A stretch of DNA of 64,000 nucleotides from G965202915 sp965205955. Lineage in GTDB: Bacteria; Pseudomonadota; Gammaproteobacteria; Eutrophobiales; Eutrophobiaceae. A program made the position numbers and the translations under genes. The DNA lies in NCBI GenBank assembly GCA_965205955.1, contig OZ242192.1, forward strand, positions 930,001 through 994,000, given 5' to 3'. This document shows positions 54,327 to 63,563 of this stretch, one piece after another. Each line of letters begins with the position of its first letter. Within the stretch, counting starts at the first letter, position 1. A model generated the notes under the pieces. The model saw nothing but the letters and a program-made list of their open reading frames with translations. It searched no databases and was not told where the DNA came from.

Positions 54327-55629
54327 ATACTGGCCTGTCCTGCTGGCGCTGGTTTCGAGCCCGCTGTCGGCAATCCCGGAAATCCAGCATTGGGAAACGG
54401 CAAAAGGCGCGCGCGTATTTTTTGTCGAAACGCACGAATTGCCGATATTGGACGTCAAGTTGATCTTCAGCGGGGGCAGTAGCCGTGATGGCGAGTTGAA
54501 CGGATTGGCCTTGTTGACCTCCAGCCTGTTGAATGAAGGTGCGGATGGCCTGAATGCCGATCAAATCAGCAGCGCTTTTGAATCGGTAGGCGCCGTCTAT
54601 TCAGCGGACGCCGACAACGACTATACCGCGGTCAACTTGCGCATTGTGGTTGAGAGAAGCATGGTGATCCCCGCGTTCGAGAATTTCAAGCGCGTTATTT
54701 CGCGCCCCGATTTTCCTGCAAGCGCATTTGAACTCCAACGCAAACGTATGCTGCTGAATATACAAAAGAAGCAGCAGTCTCCATCCAGTCTTGCCAGAGA
54801 TGCCTTTTACTCTTCGCTGTATGGCGAACACCCGTATGCCGCCCCGGTTGCGGGAACGGAGCGGTCTATAGAAATGATTGAGCGCAGTGATGTTATTGAT
54901 TTTTACCGCAAGTACTATGTTGCCGCCAACACGACAATTGCGATTGTCGGCGACCTAAGCCGGGATCAGGCCGTGGCCCTTGCCGAGGAATTAACCAGCG
55001 AACTGCGAAAGGGCAAACGGCCGGAGGCGCTGCCAAAGGTGAGTAATCCGGAGCAATCTCAAACCCATGCCTTGCCGCACCCCTCACAGCAAACTCATAT
55101 TCTCGTGGGGCAGCTTGGCATAAAGCACAGGGATCCGGATTATTTTGCCTTATATGTCGGCAACCATATACTCGGCGGTAGCGGTATGGTGTCGCGCCTG
55201 TTCGAGGAGATCAGGGAGAAGCGCGGCTTATCCTATACCGCATACAGCTATTTCGCGCCAATGCGCGAAGCAGGGCCTTTTCTGGCTGGTTTGCAGACTA
55301 AAAACAACCAGGTCAACGATGCGCTGGCGGTACTGATGAACAATTTGCGGCACTTTATCGAATTGGGGCCGTCGGAACAGGAGTTGCTGGCATCGAAGCA
55401 GAACATCACCGGCGGTTTTCCGCTGCGGTTGGACAGCAATGCCAAAATTCTCAATTATACCGCAGTGATTGGCTTTTATAATCTGTCGCTGGATTATTTG
55501 CATACCTTCAATAAAAAGGTGGAAGCGGTGACTGTTGCGCAAATAAAAGACGCATTCAAACGCCGCCTCGATCCGGATAAGTTGATTACCATCATGGTGG
55601 GGCGGCAGCAGGAAGAGCAGGGGGGGTGA
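54316..55629 (+). CDS. M16-family peptidase-like protein (non-catalytic partner)
   Basis: The product has 437 residues with a short signal peptide (YWPVLLALVSSPLSA). It has the M16 fold but lacks HxxEH: the corresponding segment is GLALLTSSLLNEG. It retains the C-terminal RLFEEIREKRGLSYTAYSYF block. Such pairs form heterodimers in which the inactive half binds substrate. GTG start overlaps the previous gene by 11 bp. Confidence 0.9.
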   Translation: MLIRYWPVLLALVSSPLSAIPEIQHWETAKGARVFFVETHELPILDVKLIFSGGSSRDGELNGLALLTSSLLNEGADGLNADQISSAFESVGAVYSADADNDYTAVNLRIVVERSMVIPAFENFKRVISRPDFPASAFELQRKRMLLNIQKKQQSPSSLARDAFYSSLYGEHPYAAPVAGTERSIEMIERSDVIDFYRKYYVAANTTIAIVGDLSRDQAVALAEELTSELRKGKRPEALPKVSNPEQSQTHALPHPSQQTHILVGQLGIKHRDPDYFALYVGNHILGGSGMVSRLFEEIREKRGLSYTAYSYFAPMREAGPFLAGLQTKNNQVNDALAVLMNNLRHFIELGPSEQELLASKQNITGGFPLRLDSNAKILNYTAVIGFYNLSLDYLHTFNKKVEAVTVAQIKDAFKRRLDPDKLITIMVGRQQEEQGG

Positions 55630-56186
55630 GCACATTGTCCGGCCTCGGCAGGATCAGGGTTATAGGCGGCCAATGGCGCGGTCGGAAGCTCACGGTAAAA
55701 TTATCACCCCGGCTCAGACCGACACCCAGTCGTTTGCGTGAAACCCTGTTCAACTGGCTGCAACCCTGTACGCAGGATGCCGACTGTCTGGACCTGTTCG
55801 CCGGAACCGGCTCCCTTGGTTTTGAAGCCGTTTCACGCGGAGCGGCGACGGCAACGTTGATCGAAAACAATACCGGGGTTTTTGCACAACTGAAAATCCA
55901 ATGCCGGAAATTCGATACCCGGAATGTATCTCTGATCAGGATGGACGCATTAGCATGGCTGCGGCAGAATAAAATACAATTTGACCTTGTCTTTCTTGAT
56001 CCGCCCTTCAATCAGGATCTGGTGGCCAAAAGCTGTGCCAGTTTGATCGAAAACCGCGCATTGAAGCCCGGCAGTCTGGTCTATGTAGAATCCGAGCCGG
56101 GACTCGAAATGCCGGAGCGCTGGACCATCAGGAAGCAAAGCCGGGCCGGGCATGTTCAATGCGGCTTGATTGAATATAGCGGGTAA
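55626..56186 (+). CDS. rsmD: 16S rRNA (guanine966-N2)-methyltransferase RsmD
   Basis: This encodes a 186-residue SAM-dependent enzyme. RVIGGQWRGRKL and RPTPSRLRETLFNWL are N-terminal RNA-binding blocks; SAM motif LDLFAGTGSLGFEA and catalytic LDPPF are clear. GTG start overlaps the M16 stop (4 bp); the coaD start is one base after its stop. Confidence 0.95.
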   Translation: MSTLSGLGRIRVIGGQWRGRKLTVKLSPRLRPTPSRLRETLFNWLQPCTQDADCLDLFAGTGSLGFEAVSRGAATATLIENNTGVFAQLKIQCRKFDTRNVSLIRMDALAWLRQNKIQFDLVFLDPPFNQDLVAKSCASLIENRALKPGSLVYVESEPGLEMPERWTIRKQSRAGHVQCGLIEYSG

Positions 56187-56187
56187 C

Positions 56188-56670
56188 ATGAACATTATTG
56201 CGATCTATCCCGGAACCTTTGACCCGCTCACTACCGGCCACCGGGATGTCATTGAACGCGCCGGCCGATTGTTTACCCGTGTTATTCTGGCCGTTGCGGA
56301 CACCCCCGACAAGCAAACCATGTTTACCTCCGATGAGCGCGTCGCACTGGCGCACAAGGTGCTTTCCGGAATGGATAATATCGAGGTATGCGGATTCAAT
56401 AAACTGGCAACCGATCTTGCGCGTGAAAAAAATGCCAATGTCATTATTCGCGGATTGCGGGCGGTCTCTGATTTTGATTACGAGTTTCAAATGGCCGGGA
56501 TGAATCGGCAGTTATTCAAAGATGCCGAAACCATTTTTTTAACTCCTGCAGAGCACCTGAGCTATCTTTCATCCAGTCTGGTGAAGGAAGTCGCCCGCTT
56601 GGGCGGAGATATTTCCAGGTTTGTCGATCCCGTGGTGCTGGAAGCAGTGCATAAAAAACTGGGCAAATAG
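56188..56670 (+). CDS. coaD: Phosphopantetheine adenylyltransferase
   Basis: This encodes a 160-residue enzyme for the penultimate step of coenzyme A synthesis. Nucleotidyltransferase motif YPGTFDPLTTGHRDVIERA at the N-terminus and YLSSSLVKEVARLGGD near 130 are diagnostic. The start is MNIIAIYPG, one base after the rsmD stop; six in-frame codons upstream belong to rsmD. Confidence 0.96.
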   Translation: MNIIAIYPGTFDPLTTGHRDVIERAGRLFTRVILAVADTPDKQTMFTSDERVALAHKVLSGMDNIEVCGFNKLATDLAREKNANVIIRGLRAVSDFDYEFQMAGMNRQLFKDAETIFLTPAEHLSYLSSSLVKEVARLGGDISRFVDPVVLEAVHKKLGK

Positions 56671-56685
56671 CTGGTAGCATCGTCT

Positions 56686-58362
56686 ATGCGCCACCTTTTC
56701 TGTCTGCTCGTATTTCTCTGCGGTTTCAGCCTGCATGCCCAGGCCAAGACACCCCGGCAATTTGCCGTTGCAACCGCCCACCCCCTGGCTACCGAGGCCG
56801 GCGTTCAGATCCTGCAACAGGGAGGCAATGCCTTCGATGCGGCGGCGGCGATCAGTGCGGCATTGTCGGTGGTTGAACCTTACGGCTCCGGTCTGGGCGG
56901 CGGCGGATTCTGGCTCTTGCACCGGCAATCCGATCAAAGGCAACGCATGATCGACGGAAGAGAAACCGCGTCCGCTCTCGCCAGGCATACCATGTATCTG
57001 GATAAGAACGGCGGCATTGTCAGCGGGCTTTCATTAAATGGTCCTCTAGCCGCCGGCATACCGGGGATCCCGGCCGGCATCGATCATTTAATCAGGCAGT
57101 ACGGGCGCATGCCGTTGAAACAAATTCTTGCGCCTGCAATCGCACTCGCAGACGGGGGCTTCCCGGTTACCGAGCGCTACCGAAAACTGGCCGGTTTTCG
57201 CCTTGAGGTGATGCGACGCTATGCGGACACCGCCGCGATATTTTTAAGAGATAACGCCATTCCGCAACCAGGGGAGATGATCCGCCAGCCGGAGCTTGCC
57301 GACACACTGCGGCAAATGGCCGAGAAGGGGATAGACGATTTTTACCGAGGTGAAATCGCCGAACGGCTGATCGACGGGGTGAGTGGGGCCGGCGGTAATT
57401 GGCGGGCGCGGGACCTTGCCGATTACCGGATCAAGGAGCGCCCGCCGGTAATTTTCAATTATCACAACATGCGTATCGTTTCCGCGCCGCTGCCTTCTTC
57501 CGGGGGCGTGGTGCTGGCTCAGGCCCTGGGCATTCTGGAGCGCTTTGACCTGGACGAGTTATCCGAAAGCGACCGGCGGCATGTGGTAATCGAGGCAATG
57601 CGGCGGGCATACCGCGACCGTGCCGCATATCTTGGCGATTCGGATTACGTCCGGGTACCCGTTGACCGGCTGTTGCATAAAGACTATCTGGAAGGCATGG
57701 CCATTGGTATAGAAATGCACCGGGCCACCACCAGCACCGAATTGTCCCGCAGCGATCCGGACTACCGCAAGCGGGGTGAAAACACCACGCATTTCTCTGT
57801 TCTTGACACCGAAGGCAACCGTGTGGCCGCGACCTTGAGCATTAATTTGCCCTTTGGTTCCGGTTTTACCGTCCCCGGAACCGGGATATTACTCAATAAC
57901 GAGATGGACGATTTCGCAATAAAACCCAATACGCCGAATGCCTACGGCCTGGTTGGTGATCACGCCAATCTCATCGAACCGGGCAAACGGCCTCTGTCCA
58001 GTATGACCCCGACCTTTGTCGAAACCCCGGACAGGATCGGCATATTGGGCACGCCCGGGGGCAGCCGGATCATCAGCATGGTGTTATTGAGTATATTGGA
58101 CATGGCCAAAGGAACCCCGCCGGGATCCTGGGTGGCGGCGCCACGCTACCATCATCAATTTCTGCCCGATACGGTGCAATTTGAACAAGGCGGTTTGACC
58201 CCGTTGGAGCAACGTGCCCTGATAGACAGGGGGCATACACTGAGCGAAAAAAACCGGCGCTATGGTAATATGCAGGCCATTATGTGGTGGAAGCTGGGAA
58301 ATCTGGTGTATGCCGCCAGTGATCCCAGAGGCGAAGGAGCGGCGGCGGTGCTGTGGCCCTAA
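56686..58362 (+). CDS. ggt: Gamma-glutamyltransferase
   Basis: This encodes a 558-residue periplasmic proenzyme. A signal peptide (LFCLLVFLCGFSLHAQA) precedes the large subunit. Autocleavage should occur before Thr368 in ENTTHFSVLDTEGN, creating the N-terminal nucleophile of the small subunit. GSGLGGGGFWL, the lid region NNEMDDFA, RPLSSMTPT and GTPGGSRI match the family. It degrades glutathione, complementing gshB and GSTs here. It converges on mutM with an 8-bp gap. Confidence 0.95.
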   Translation: MRHLFCLLVFLCGFSLHAQAKTPRQFAVATAHPLATEAGVQILQQGGNAFDAAAAISAALSVVEPYGSGLGGGGFWLLHRQSDQRQRMIDGRETASALARHTMYLDKNGGIVSGLSLNGPLAAGIPGIPAGIDHLIRQYGRMPLKQILAPAIALADGGFPVTERYRKLAGFRLEVMRRYADTAAIFLRDNAIPQPGEMIRQPELADTLRQMAEKGIDDFYRGEIAERLIDGVSGAGGNWRARDLADYRIKERPPVIFNYHNMRIVSAPLPSSGGVVLAQALGILERFDLDELSESDRRHVVIEAMRRAYRDRAAYLGDSDYVRVPVDRLLHKDYLEGMAIGIEMHRATTSTELSRSDPDYRKRGENTTHFSVLDTEGNRVAATLSINLPFGSGFTVPGTGILLNNEMDDFAIKPNTPNAYGLVGDHANLIEPGKRPLSSMTPTFVETPDRIGILGTPGGSRIISMVLLSILDMAKGTPPGSWVAAPRYHHQFLPDTVQFEQGGLTPLEQRALIDRGHTLSEKNRRYGNMQAIMWWKLGNLVYAASDPRGEGAAAVLWP

Positions 58363-58370
58363 GCATCTTT

Positions 58371-59192
58371 TCAAATATAATCCTGGCAAGTCGGACAGCA
58401 ATATGCCGCTCGTTGCCCCAGTCTGTAGCCTTCTATGACCGAACCGCAGCGCAGACACTCGCATCCTGCACGATTATATACCTTAAGCTGTTGACGAAAA
58501 TAGCCGGGTCGGCCCTGATGATCGGAAAAATCCTTTAAGGTTGTGCCGCCAGCCTTGATCGCCAGCCGCAATATACGCTTGATCGCACCGGACAGATCCG
58601 CGCATTTTTTCCTGGATATTTGGCCGGCCCTGCATTCGGGATTGATCCCGGCAAGGAATAATGACTCATTTGCATAGATATTCCCCACCCCGGCCACAAT
58701 ATGCTGATTCATAATAAATGTTTTTATTGCCTGTGCGCGTCCGCGCGTTACCCGAAACAAATAACCGGCATTGAATTGACTGCTCAACGGCTCCGGCCCG
58801 AGTTTTTCCAATAATCGATGCCGGTTCGGGTCGATTGCGCTCCAATGAATGGAGCCGAATTTTCTCGGATCCCTGAATCGCATGCACCGCCCGGATGCAA
58901 AAATGAAATCAATATGATCATGACTGTTTGGCTGAACACCCTGGCTATTGATATGCAGCGAACCGGACATCCCCAGATGCACTACCATGCAGCCCTTGTC
59001 GGTATGAAATAAGAGATATTTACCGCGCCGTGCTACCGCACGAAAGGATTGTCCGCGCAGCAAGGTGTTTAAATTTCGCGGTACCGGCCAGCGCAGACGG
59101 CGCTCACGCACAATAACCCTGTGTATGGTTTTATCGAGGATATGGCGCACAACTCCCCTGCGTATCGTTTCTATTTCAGGAAGCTCAGGCAT
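58371..59192 (-). CDS. mutM: Formamidopyrimidine-DNA glycosylase
   Basis: This encodes a 273-residue 8-oxoguanine glycosylase/AP lyase. MPELPEIE supplies the catalytic Pro2 and Glu3; the helix-two-turn-helix is GVGNIYANESLFLAGI; the C-terminal zinc finger is CLRCG...YCCPTCQ. The start is set by that motif and GGAGGT 5 bases upstream. The frame stays open 56 codons further, but the N-terminal proline must be residue 2. Confidence 0.96.
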   Translation of the reverse strand: MPELPEIETIRRGVVRHILDKTIHRVIVRERRLRWPVPRNLNTLLRGQSFRAVARRGKYLLFHTDKGCMVVHLGMSGSLHINSQGVQPNSHDHIDFIFASGRCMRFRDPRKFGSIHWSAIDPNRHRLLEKLGPEPLSSQFNAGYLFRVTRGRAQAIKTFIMNQHIVAGVGNIYANESLFLAGINPECRAGQISRKKCADLSGAIKRILRLAIKAGGTTLKDFSDHQGRPGYFRQQLKVYNRAGCECLRCGSVIEGYRLGQRAAYCCPTCQDYI

Positions 59193-59373
59193 TGGGTACC
59201 TCCGGTCAGATGAAATCCTCGCCGTCGGTAAGTATATCGAATAGATCCGACTCATCCAAATACGGTGGGGTTTACCGAGCAGCCCATTCAGGGTATGTTT
59301 GGGGGATGACTTCCAAATTGCCTGTGATACCGTGGCACACCTGCGCGACGGCATCCGCATAAATCTGAGTACT

Positions 59374-59613
59374 ATGAAAACAATGACTTGTAAACAACTG
59401 GGTGGAGCATGTGATAAAGAATTTCACGCCCACACTTTTGAGGAAATGGCAGAAATGAGCAAAAAACATGGTATGGATATGTTTCAAAAGGGTGATGAAT
59501 TACATCTTAGAGCGATGAATGAAATGCAAGAGCTTATGAAATCTCCTAATGCAATGAATGAGTGGTTCGAAAACAAAAGGAAGGAATTTAATGCGCTGCC
59601 TGAGAAGGAATAG
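59374..59613 (+). CDS. DUF1059 family small protein
   Basis: This encodes a 79-residue protein starting MKTMTCKQLGGACDKEFHAH, the DUF1059 signature, with two cysteines and a histidine pair that may bind metal. EMAEMSKKHGMDMFQKGD and a charged C-terminus follow. Function unknown. It is AT-richer than neighbours. Preceded by a 180-bp spacer from mutM. Confidence 0.85.
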   Translation: MKTMTCKQLGGACDKEFHAHTFEEMAEMSKKHGMDMFQKGDELHLRAMNEMQELMKSPNAMNEWFENKRKEFNALPEKE

Positions 59614-59723
59614 CTGTTACAGGAAAAAGTGTATGTATAGTGGAAAGAGTTGGTAACTTTTAAATAATGATAGAAGAACCCATTAAAGGAATAATAGAAC
59701 AGCTCTACACAAGGGAGGGTCAA

Positions 59724-60623
59724 ATGATTTTTGGCGACACTTACAAAACGTTGAGATCATTTGAGGATAAAAAATTTGACCTTGTAATTACCTCTCCTCC
59801 TTATAACATAGGGAAGGAATACGAAACAAAACAGTCTATTGAAAAATATCTTGAGCAACAAGAGGATGTCATAGAAGAATTAGTTCGGGTAACCTCCGAC
59901 CGTGGAAGTATTTGCTGGCAAGTTGGAAACTATGTGGACAAGGGCGAAATATTTCCACTTGATATTTTCTATTATCAAATATTTAAGAAGCACGGACTAA
60001 AACTCCGAAACAGAATAATATGGCATTTCGGACATGGGCTTCATGCTTCGAATCGCTTTTCAGGTCGCTACGAGACAATCTTGTGGTTTACTAAATCTGA
60101 TGACTATATTTTTAACCTTGATGATGTGCGAGTTCCTGCCAAGTATCCTGGCAAGCGACACTTCAAAGGACCAAAAAGAGGAGAGCTTTCGGGAAATCCA
60201 AAAGGGAAGAACCCCTCAGATATTTGGGAAATCATTTTAAGTGATTGGGAAAATGAGCTTTGGGATATCCCAAATGTAAAATCCAATCATCCGGAAAAAA
60301 CGGACCACCCCTGCCAATATCCTGTAGAACTTGTAGAGCGTTGCGTATTGGCATTAACCGTCAAAGACAGTTGGGTGCTTGACCCGTATGCAGGAGTTGG
60401 TTCGACAATGCTTGCATCAATCAAAAATGATCGAAACGCGATCGGTATTGAAAGAGAAAAGAGATATATTGACATTGCTAAACAGCGAATAAAGGACTTG
60501 AAAGCAGGGGATCTGAAGTTGAGACCAATTAATAAACCTCTCCACAAGCCCAAAGCAACGGACAAAATCGCCAAAATACCAGAAGAATGGCAAAACGGAT
60601 CACTATTGGAAAACATTAGATGA
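59724..60623 (+). CDS. Solitary DNA methyltransferase (beta-type amino-MTase)
   Basis: The product has about 299 residues. Catalytic TSPPYNIG (23-30) comes before the SAM motif LDPYAGVGST (219-228), the beta-class order, giving N6-adenine or N4-cytosine methylation. The DHPCQYPVELVERCVLALT segment precedes motif I. ATG 59724 is preferred because GGAGG lies six bases upstream and IFGDTYKTLRSF is a typical family start; an in-frame ATG 19 codons earlier lacks a good site. AT-rich, with no endonuclease gene beside it: an orphan methylase, or the remnant of an R-M system. Specificity unknown. Confidence 0.88.
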   Translation: MIFGDTYKTLRSFEDKKFDLVITSPPYNIGKEYETKQSIEKYLEQQEDVIEELVRVTSDRGSICWQVGNYVDKGEIFPLDIFYYQIFKKHGLKLRNRIIWHFGHGLHASNRFSGRYETILWFTKSDDYIFNLDDVRVPAKYPGKRHFKGPKRGELSGNPKGKNPSDIWEIILSDWENELWDIPNVKSNHPEKTDHPCQYPVELVERCVLALTVKDSWVLDPYAGVGSTMLASIKNDRNAIGIEREKRYIDIAKQRIKDLKAGDLKLRPINKPLHKPKATDKIAKIPEEWQNGSLLENIR

Positions 60624-60684
60624 AAATAGCTCATAAATACTCACATCCCAGGGAAATGGCTATATGAAGGGTCTAATCATGCAA

Positions 60685-60721
60685 GAGACAGCGGCGCAGG
60701 TATTCCGCTATAATGTGTGCA
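60685..60721 (+). promoter_or_regulatory. Candidate lpoA promoter giving a leaderless mRNA
   Basis: GAGACA, an 18-bp spacer and a perfect TATAAT (60709-60714) place the start at about 60721, the A of the proposed lpoA ATG. No Shine-Dalgarno is visible before that ATG. Confidence 0.35.
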
Positions 60722-62553
60722 TGCGCTTGTCGATCCTGTTTTTGTTTTCCCTGATTTTTACCGGGTGTGCATCCAAAGTCCCCCCGGTTGCTGAGCAGCA
60801 GGTTATGGTTCACCAGGATCGGGCGAGGGAGCTGATGCAAAACGGCGATTATCCGGGTGCCGCCGAGGAATATCTGCGCCTGGCCAGGCTGGACGCACGG
60901 CATGCGGTTACTTTCCAATTAAAAGCCGCCAGCGCCTATATCAAGGCGGGCTCCCATGCAGATGCGCAAAATATTCTCGATGCAGCTGAAATCGATTCGG
61001 GGGAGCGGACGCAAATACTGCGCCGCTCTGTTCTTTATGCGTATCTGGAATTGGAGCAGGGCCGTCCGGAGAGGGTCTTGCAACAGCTAGGTCAAACACC
61101 GGGGCCGGATACTCCCAGGGAATTGCTCATATTATGGTATGAAATCCGTGCCGAGGCGCAGGTGCGGACCGGCGCTCATGCGGAGGCGGTTCGGGGGCGT
61201 CTGGAGTTGGATCGCTATCTGAATTCCTTGCCGGAAAAAGAGTATAACTACCGGAAGATATGGGGGGCGCTGAAGGCTTTGTCTCTGCAGATGCTGGAGA
61301 GCCGGCGCGCTGAATCGGAAGGCGGTCGGGCAAGCTGGTATGAGCTGGGCATTTTGTATAAAACCATGCGCTATGATGCGCAGAAGTTCCGCCATGCCGT
61401 TGATGGCTGGATACAACGCTATCCCGATCACCCGGCTTATGCGGATATAGTCCCGATGCTGATTGCCGAGAGTGAGCGGCTCGGCAAACAACCCGAGCAT
61501 ATTGCCGTGTTGCTGCCTTTCTCCGGACCGTATCTGAAGGTATCCAAAGCGATACGCGACGGCTTTATTGCCGCCTGGTATGAACAGGGGGACAAGCGTC
61601 CGCAGCTCAGCGTTTATGACGCGGATTCACTCAATGTTGTCGGGCGCTACCGGCAGGCCATTGAGGCCGGCGCGGATTTTGTTGTCGGCCCGCTTGAAAA
61701 AGAGGCGATTCGCAAATTGGCCGAGACCGATCTGCCGGATACAGGCATATTGACATTGAATCATATCGACGATGCGCCTGAGTCCATCCAATCGAAATTG
61801 ATTCAGTTTGGTCTGGCGCCTGAAGATGAGGCCGAGCAGGTGGCCGAGCGCGCCTGGTTTGACGGTCATGCGCTGGCACTGGTTCTCACACCGAATAACC
61901 TCTGGGGAGAGCGCATATATTCGGCCTTCAAGGCACACTGGGAGCGCCTGGGAGGAAAGATCCTGGAGCATGGAAATTTTACAAGTTCGGCCCAGGATTA
62001 TGCCGAGACCGCAAAACGGATATTGAATATCGACAGCAGTGAATTGCGGCTAAAGCAGTTGAAAAACCGGTTGCGCCTGCCGCTTAAGTTCGAAATTCGG
62101 ATCAGGGAGGATGCCGATTTTATCTTTCTGGCCGCGACGCCGGATGCCGCAAGACAATTGGTGCCGCAATTGCAGTTCTACCGCGCCGGCCGGATTCCGG
62201 TTTATTCGACCTCGCATGTTTTCAGCGGCGTTGTCGATGCCGGAAAGGACATCGATATAGACGGAATACGGTTTGTCGATATTCCCTGGTTATTGGATAT
62301 CGAGAGTGGGTTTTCCTCGGTGCGGGATAGTTTGAATAAAAACTGGAATGTGGATGAATCGAATTACCGCCGCTTATATGCGCTGGGAATCGATGCATAC
62401 CGGCTGATCCCGCTGTTGGGGCGGTTATCCGAGCAGCGGGATTTTTATCTGGAAGGGGAAACGGGGGATCTATCCATGACGGAAGATGGGAAGATAAAAC
62501 GCAGGCTTCGCTGGGCGCGGTTTTCCAACGGCAGCCCGGTGCTGAGTGAGTAA
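60721..62553 (+). CDS. lpoA: Penicillin-binding protein activator LpoA (LppC/YraM)
   Basis: The product has about 610 residues. Lipoprotein signal MRLSILFLFSLIFTGC puts the acylated Cys at 16. An N-terminal TPR-like helical domain (to about 240) is followed by a periplasmic-binding-protein-like domain (HIAVLLPFSGPYLKVSKAIRDG, VVGPLEKEAIRKLAE). It activates PBP1A from the outer membrane. Two in-frame ATGs upstream (60664, 60679) would add residues before the signal peptide. It heads the lpoA-yraN-diaA-dolP cluster. Confidence 0.92.
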   Translation: MRLSILFLFSLIFTGCASKVPPVAEQQVMVHQDRARELMQNGDYPGAAEEYLRLARLDARHAVTFQLKAASAYIKAGSHADAQNILDAAEIDSGERTQILRRSVLYAYLELEQGRPERVLQQLGQTPGPDTPRELLILWYEIRAEAQVRTGAHAEAVRGRLELDRYLNSLPEKEYNYRKIWGALKALSLQMLESRRAESEGGRASWYELGILYKTMRYDAQKFRHAVDGWIQRYPDHPAYADIVPMLIAESERLGKQPEHIAVLLPFSGPYLKVSKAIRDGFIAAWYEQGDKRPQLSVYDADSLNVVGRYRQAIEAGADFVVGPLEKEAIRKLAETDLPDTGILTLNHIDDAPESIQSKLIQFGLAPEDEAEQVAERAWFDGHALALVLTPNNLWGERIYSAFKAHWERLGGKILEHGNFTSSAQDYAETAKRILNIDSSELRLKQLKNRLRLPLKFEIRIREDADFIFLAATPDAARQLVPQLQFYRAGRIPVYSTSHVFSGVVDAGKDIDIDGIRFVDIPWLLDIESGFSSVRDSLNKNWNVDESNYRRLYALGIDAYRLIPLLGRLSEQRDFYLEGETGDLSMTEDGKIKRRLRWARFSNGSPVLSE

Positions 62554-62577
62554 CCAATTATTACCAGCGCAAGCCTG

Positions 62578-62925
62578 TTGGTCGGTGGTGCGGCCGAAAG
62601 AGCCGCCGAACAATTCCTGCTGGATCAGGGCCTGTCATTGCTGGAGCGAAATTTTCGACATAAGTACGGTGAAATCGATCTAATCATGCGGCAGGCCGAC
62701 GGCATTGTGTTTGTCGAGGTGCGTTACCGGAAGAACAAGCGATGGATGGAGACGGCCGAGTCCATCGATCACAAAAAACGCGCGCGTATCATAAAGACCA
62801 GCCTGTATTATCTGCAAAGCAACCAGCATTTGGGCGAGCCGGCCTGCCGGTTCGATGCCGTGCTGATTGGCGGTCAATCCCCGAATTGGCAGATAGATTG
62901 GATACAAAACGCATTTCAGGCATAA
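62578..62925 (+). CDS. yraN: YraN/UPF0102 family protein
   Basis: The product has about 115 residues. AAERAAEQFLLDQGLSLLERN and the nuclease-like core GEIDLIMRQADGIVFVEVRYR match YraN; the usual Glu-Val-Lys reads Glu-Val-Arg. TTG at 62578 is the nearest plausible start; no ATG is available after the lpoA stop, so the exact N-terminus is uncertain. Role unknown (predicted endonuclease fold). Confidence 0.88.
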   Translation: MVGGAAERAAEQFLLDQGLSLLERNFRHKYGEIDLIMRQADGIVFVEVRYRKNKRWMETAESIDHKKRARIIKTSLYYLQSNQHLGEPACRFDAVLIGGQSPNWQIDWIQNAFQA

Positions 62926-62963
62926 TGCTCTTTTTGACCGGGAATTAATCCAACATCATAGTT

Positions 62964-63557
62964 ATGAGCGCGACAGACAGGGTCATAAGCAATTTTCGCG
63001 AAAGCATCCAGATTAAAGCCGATTCAGCGGAGACGCTGGCGCCTCTAATAGTGCGCGCCGCCGATTTAATGGCCGATGCGCTGCTGGAAGAGCATAAAAT
63101 TATGAGCTGCGGCAACGGCGGCTCGGCCGCCGATGCGCAACACTTTTCCGCAGAGATGCTGAACCGCTTTGAAACCGAGCGCCCCGGCTTGCCGGCGATT
63201 GCGCTGACTACCGACTCTTCGACGATTACATCCATTGCCAACGATTATCAATATGCCGACGTGTACTCGAAACAGATCCGCGCCCTGGGGCAGCCGGGCG
63301 ATGTGTTGATGGCGATCAGCACCAGCGGAGATTCCCCCAATATAGTCCATGCTATCGATGCCGCCCACGAGCGCGACATTAAAATTGTCGCATTGACCGG
63401 CCGTCACGGCGGCAAGGTTGCCGATTTGCTCGGCGAGCAAGATTGCGAGATCCGTGTGCCCAGCCAGTCAACGGCCAGGATTCAGGAAGTGCATATCATG
63501 ATTATTCATTCTTTTTGTGATCTTATCGATCATCGTTTGCTTGGTTTGGAGGTGTGA
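62964..63557 (+). CDS. diaA: SIS-domain protein DiaA/GmhA-like
   Basis: This encodes a 197-residue sugar-isomerase-fold protein. SCGNGGSAADAQHFSAEM and AISTSGDSPNIVHAI are phosphate-binding SIS motifs. In this gene cluster (between yraN and dolP) the orthologue is DiaA, a DnaA-binding initiation factor; sequence alone could also be phosphoheptose isomerase GmhA. Context favours DiaA. Confidence 0.9.
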   Translation: MSATDRVISNFRESIQIKADSAETLAPLIVRAADLMADALLEEHKIMSCGNGGSAADAQHFSAEMLNRFETERPGLPAIALTTDSSTITSIANDYQYADVYSKQIRALGQPGDVLMAISTSGDSPNIVHAIDAAHERDIKIVALTGRHGGKVADLLGEQDCEIRVPSQSTARIQEVHIMIIHSFCDLIDHRLLGLEV

Positions 63558-63563
63558 TGCAGT

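Noticed and set aside
59193..59373. Short frame upstream of mutM ending in an acidic tail (DESDLFDILTDGEDFI)
   Set aside because: It has a stop codon a few codons upstream, no start and no family; too short to support.
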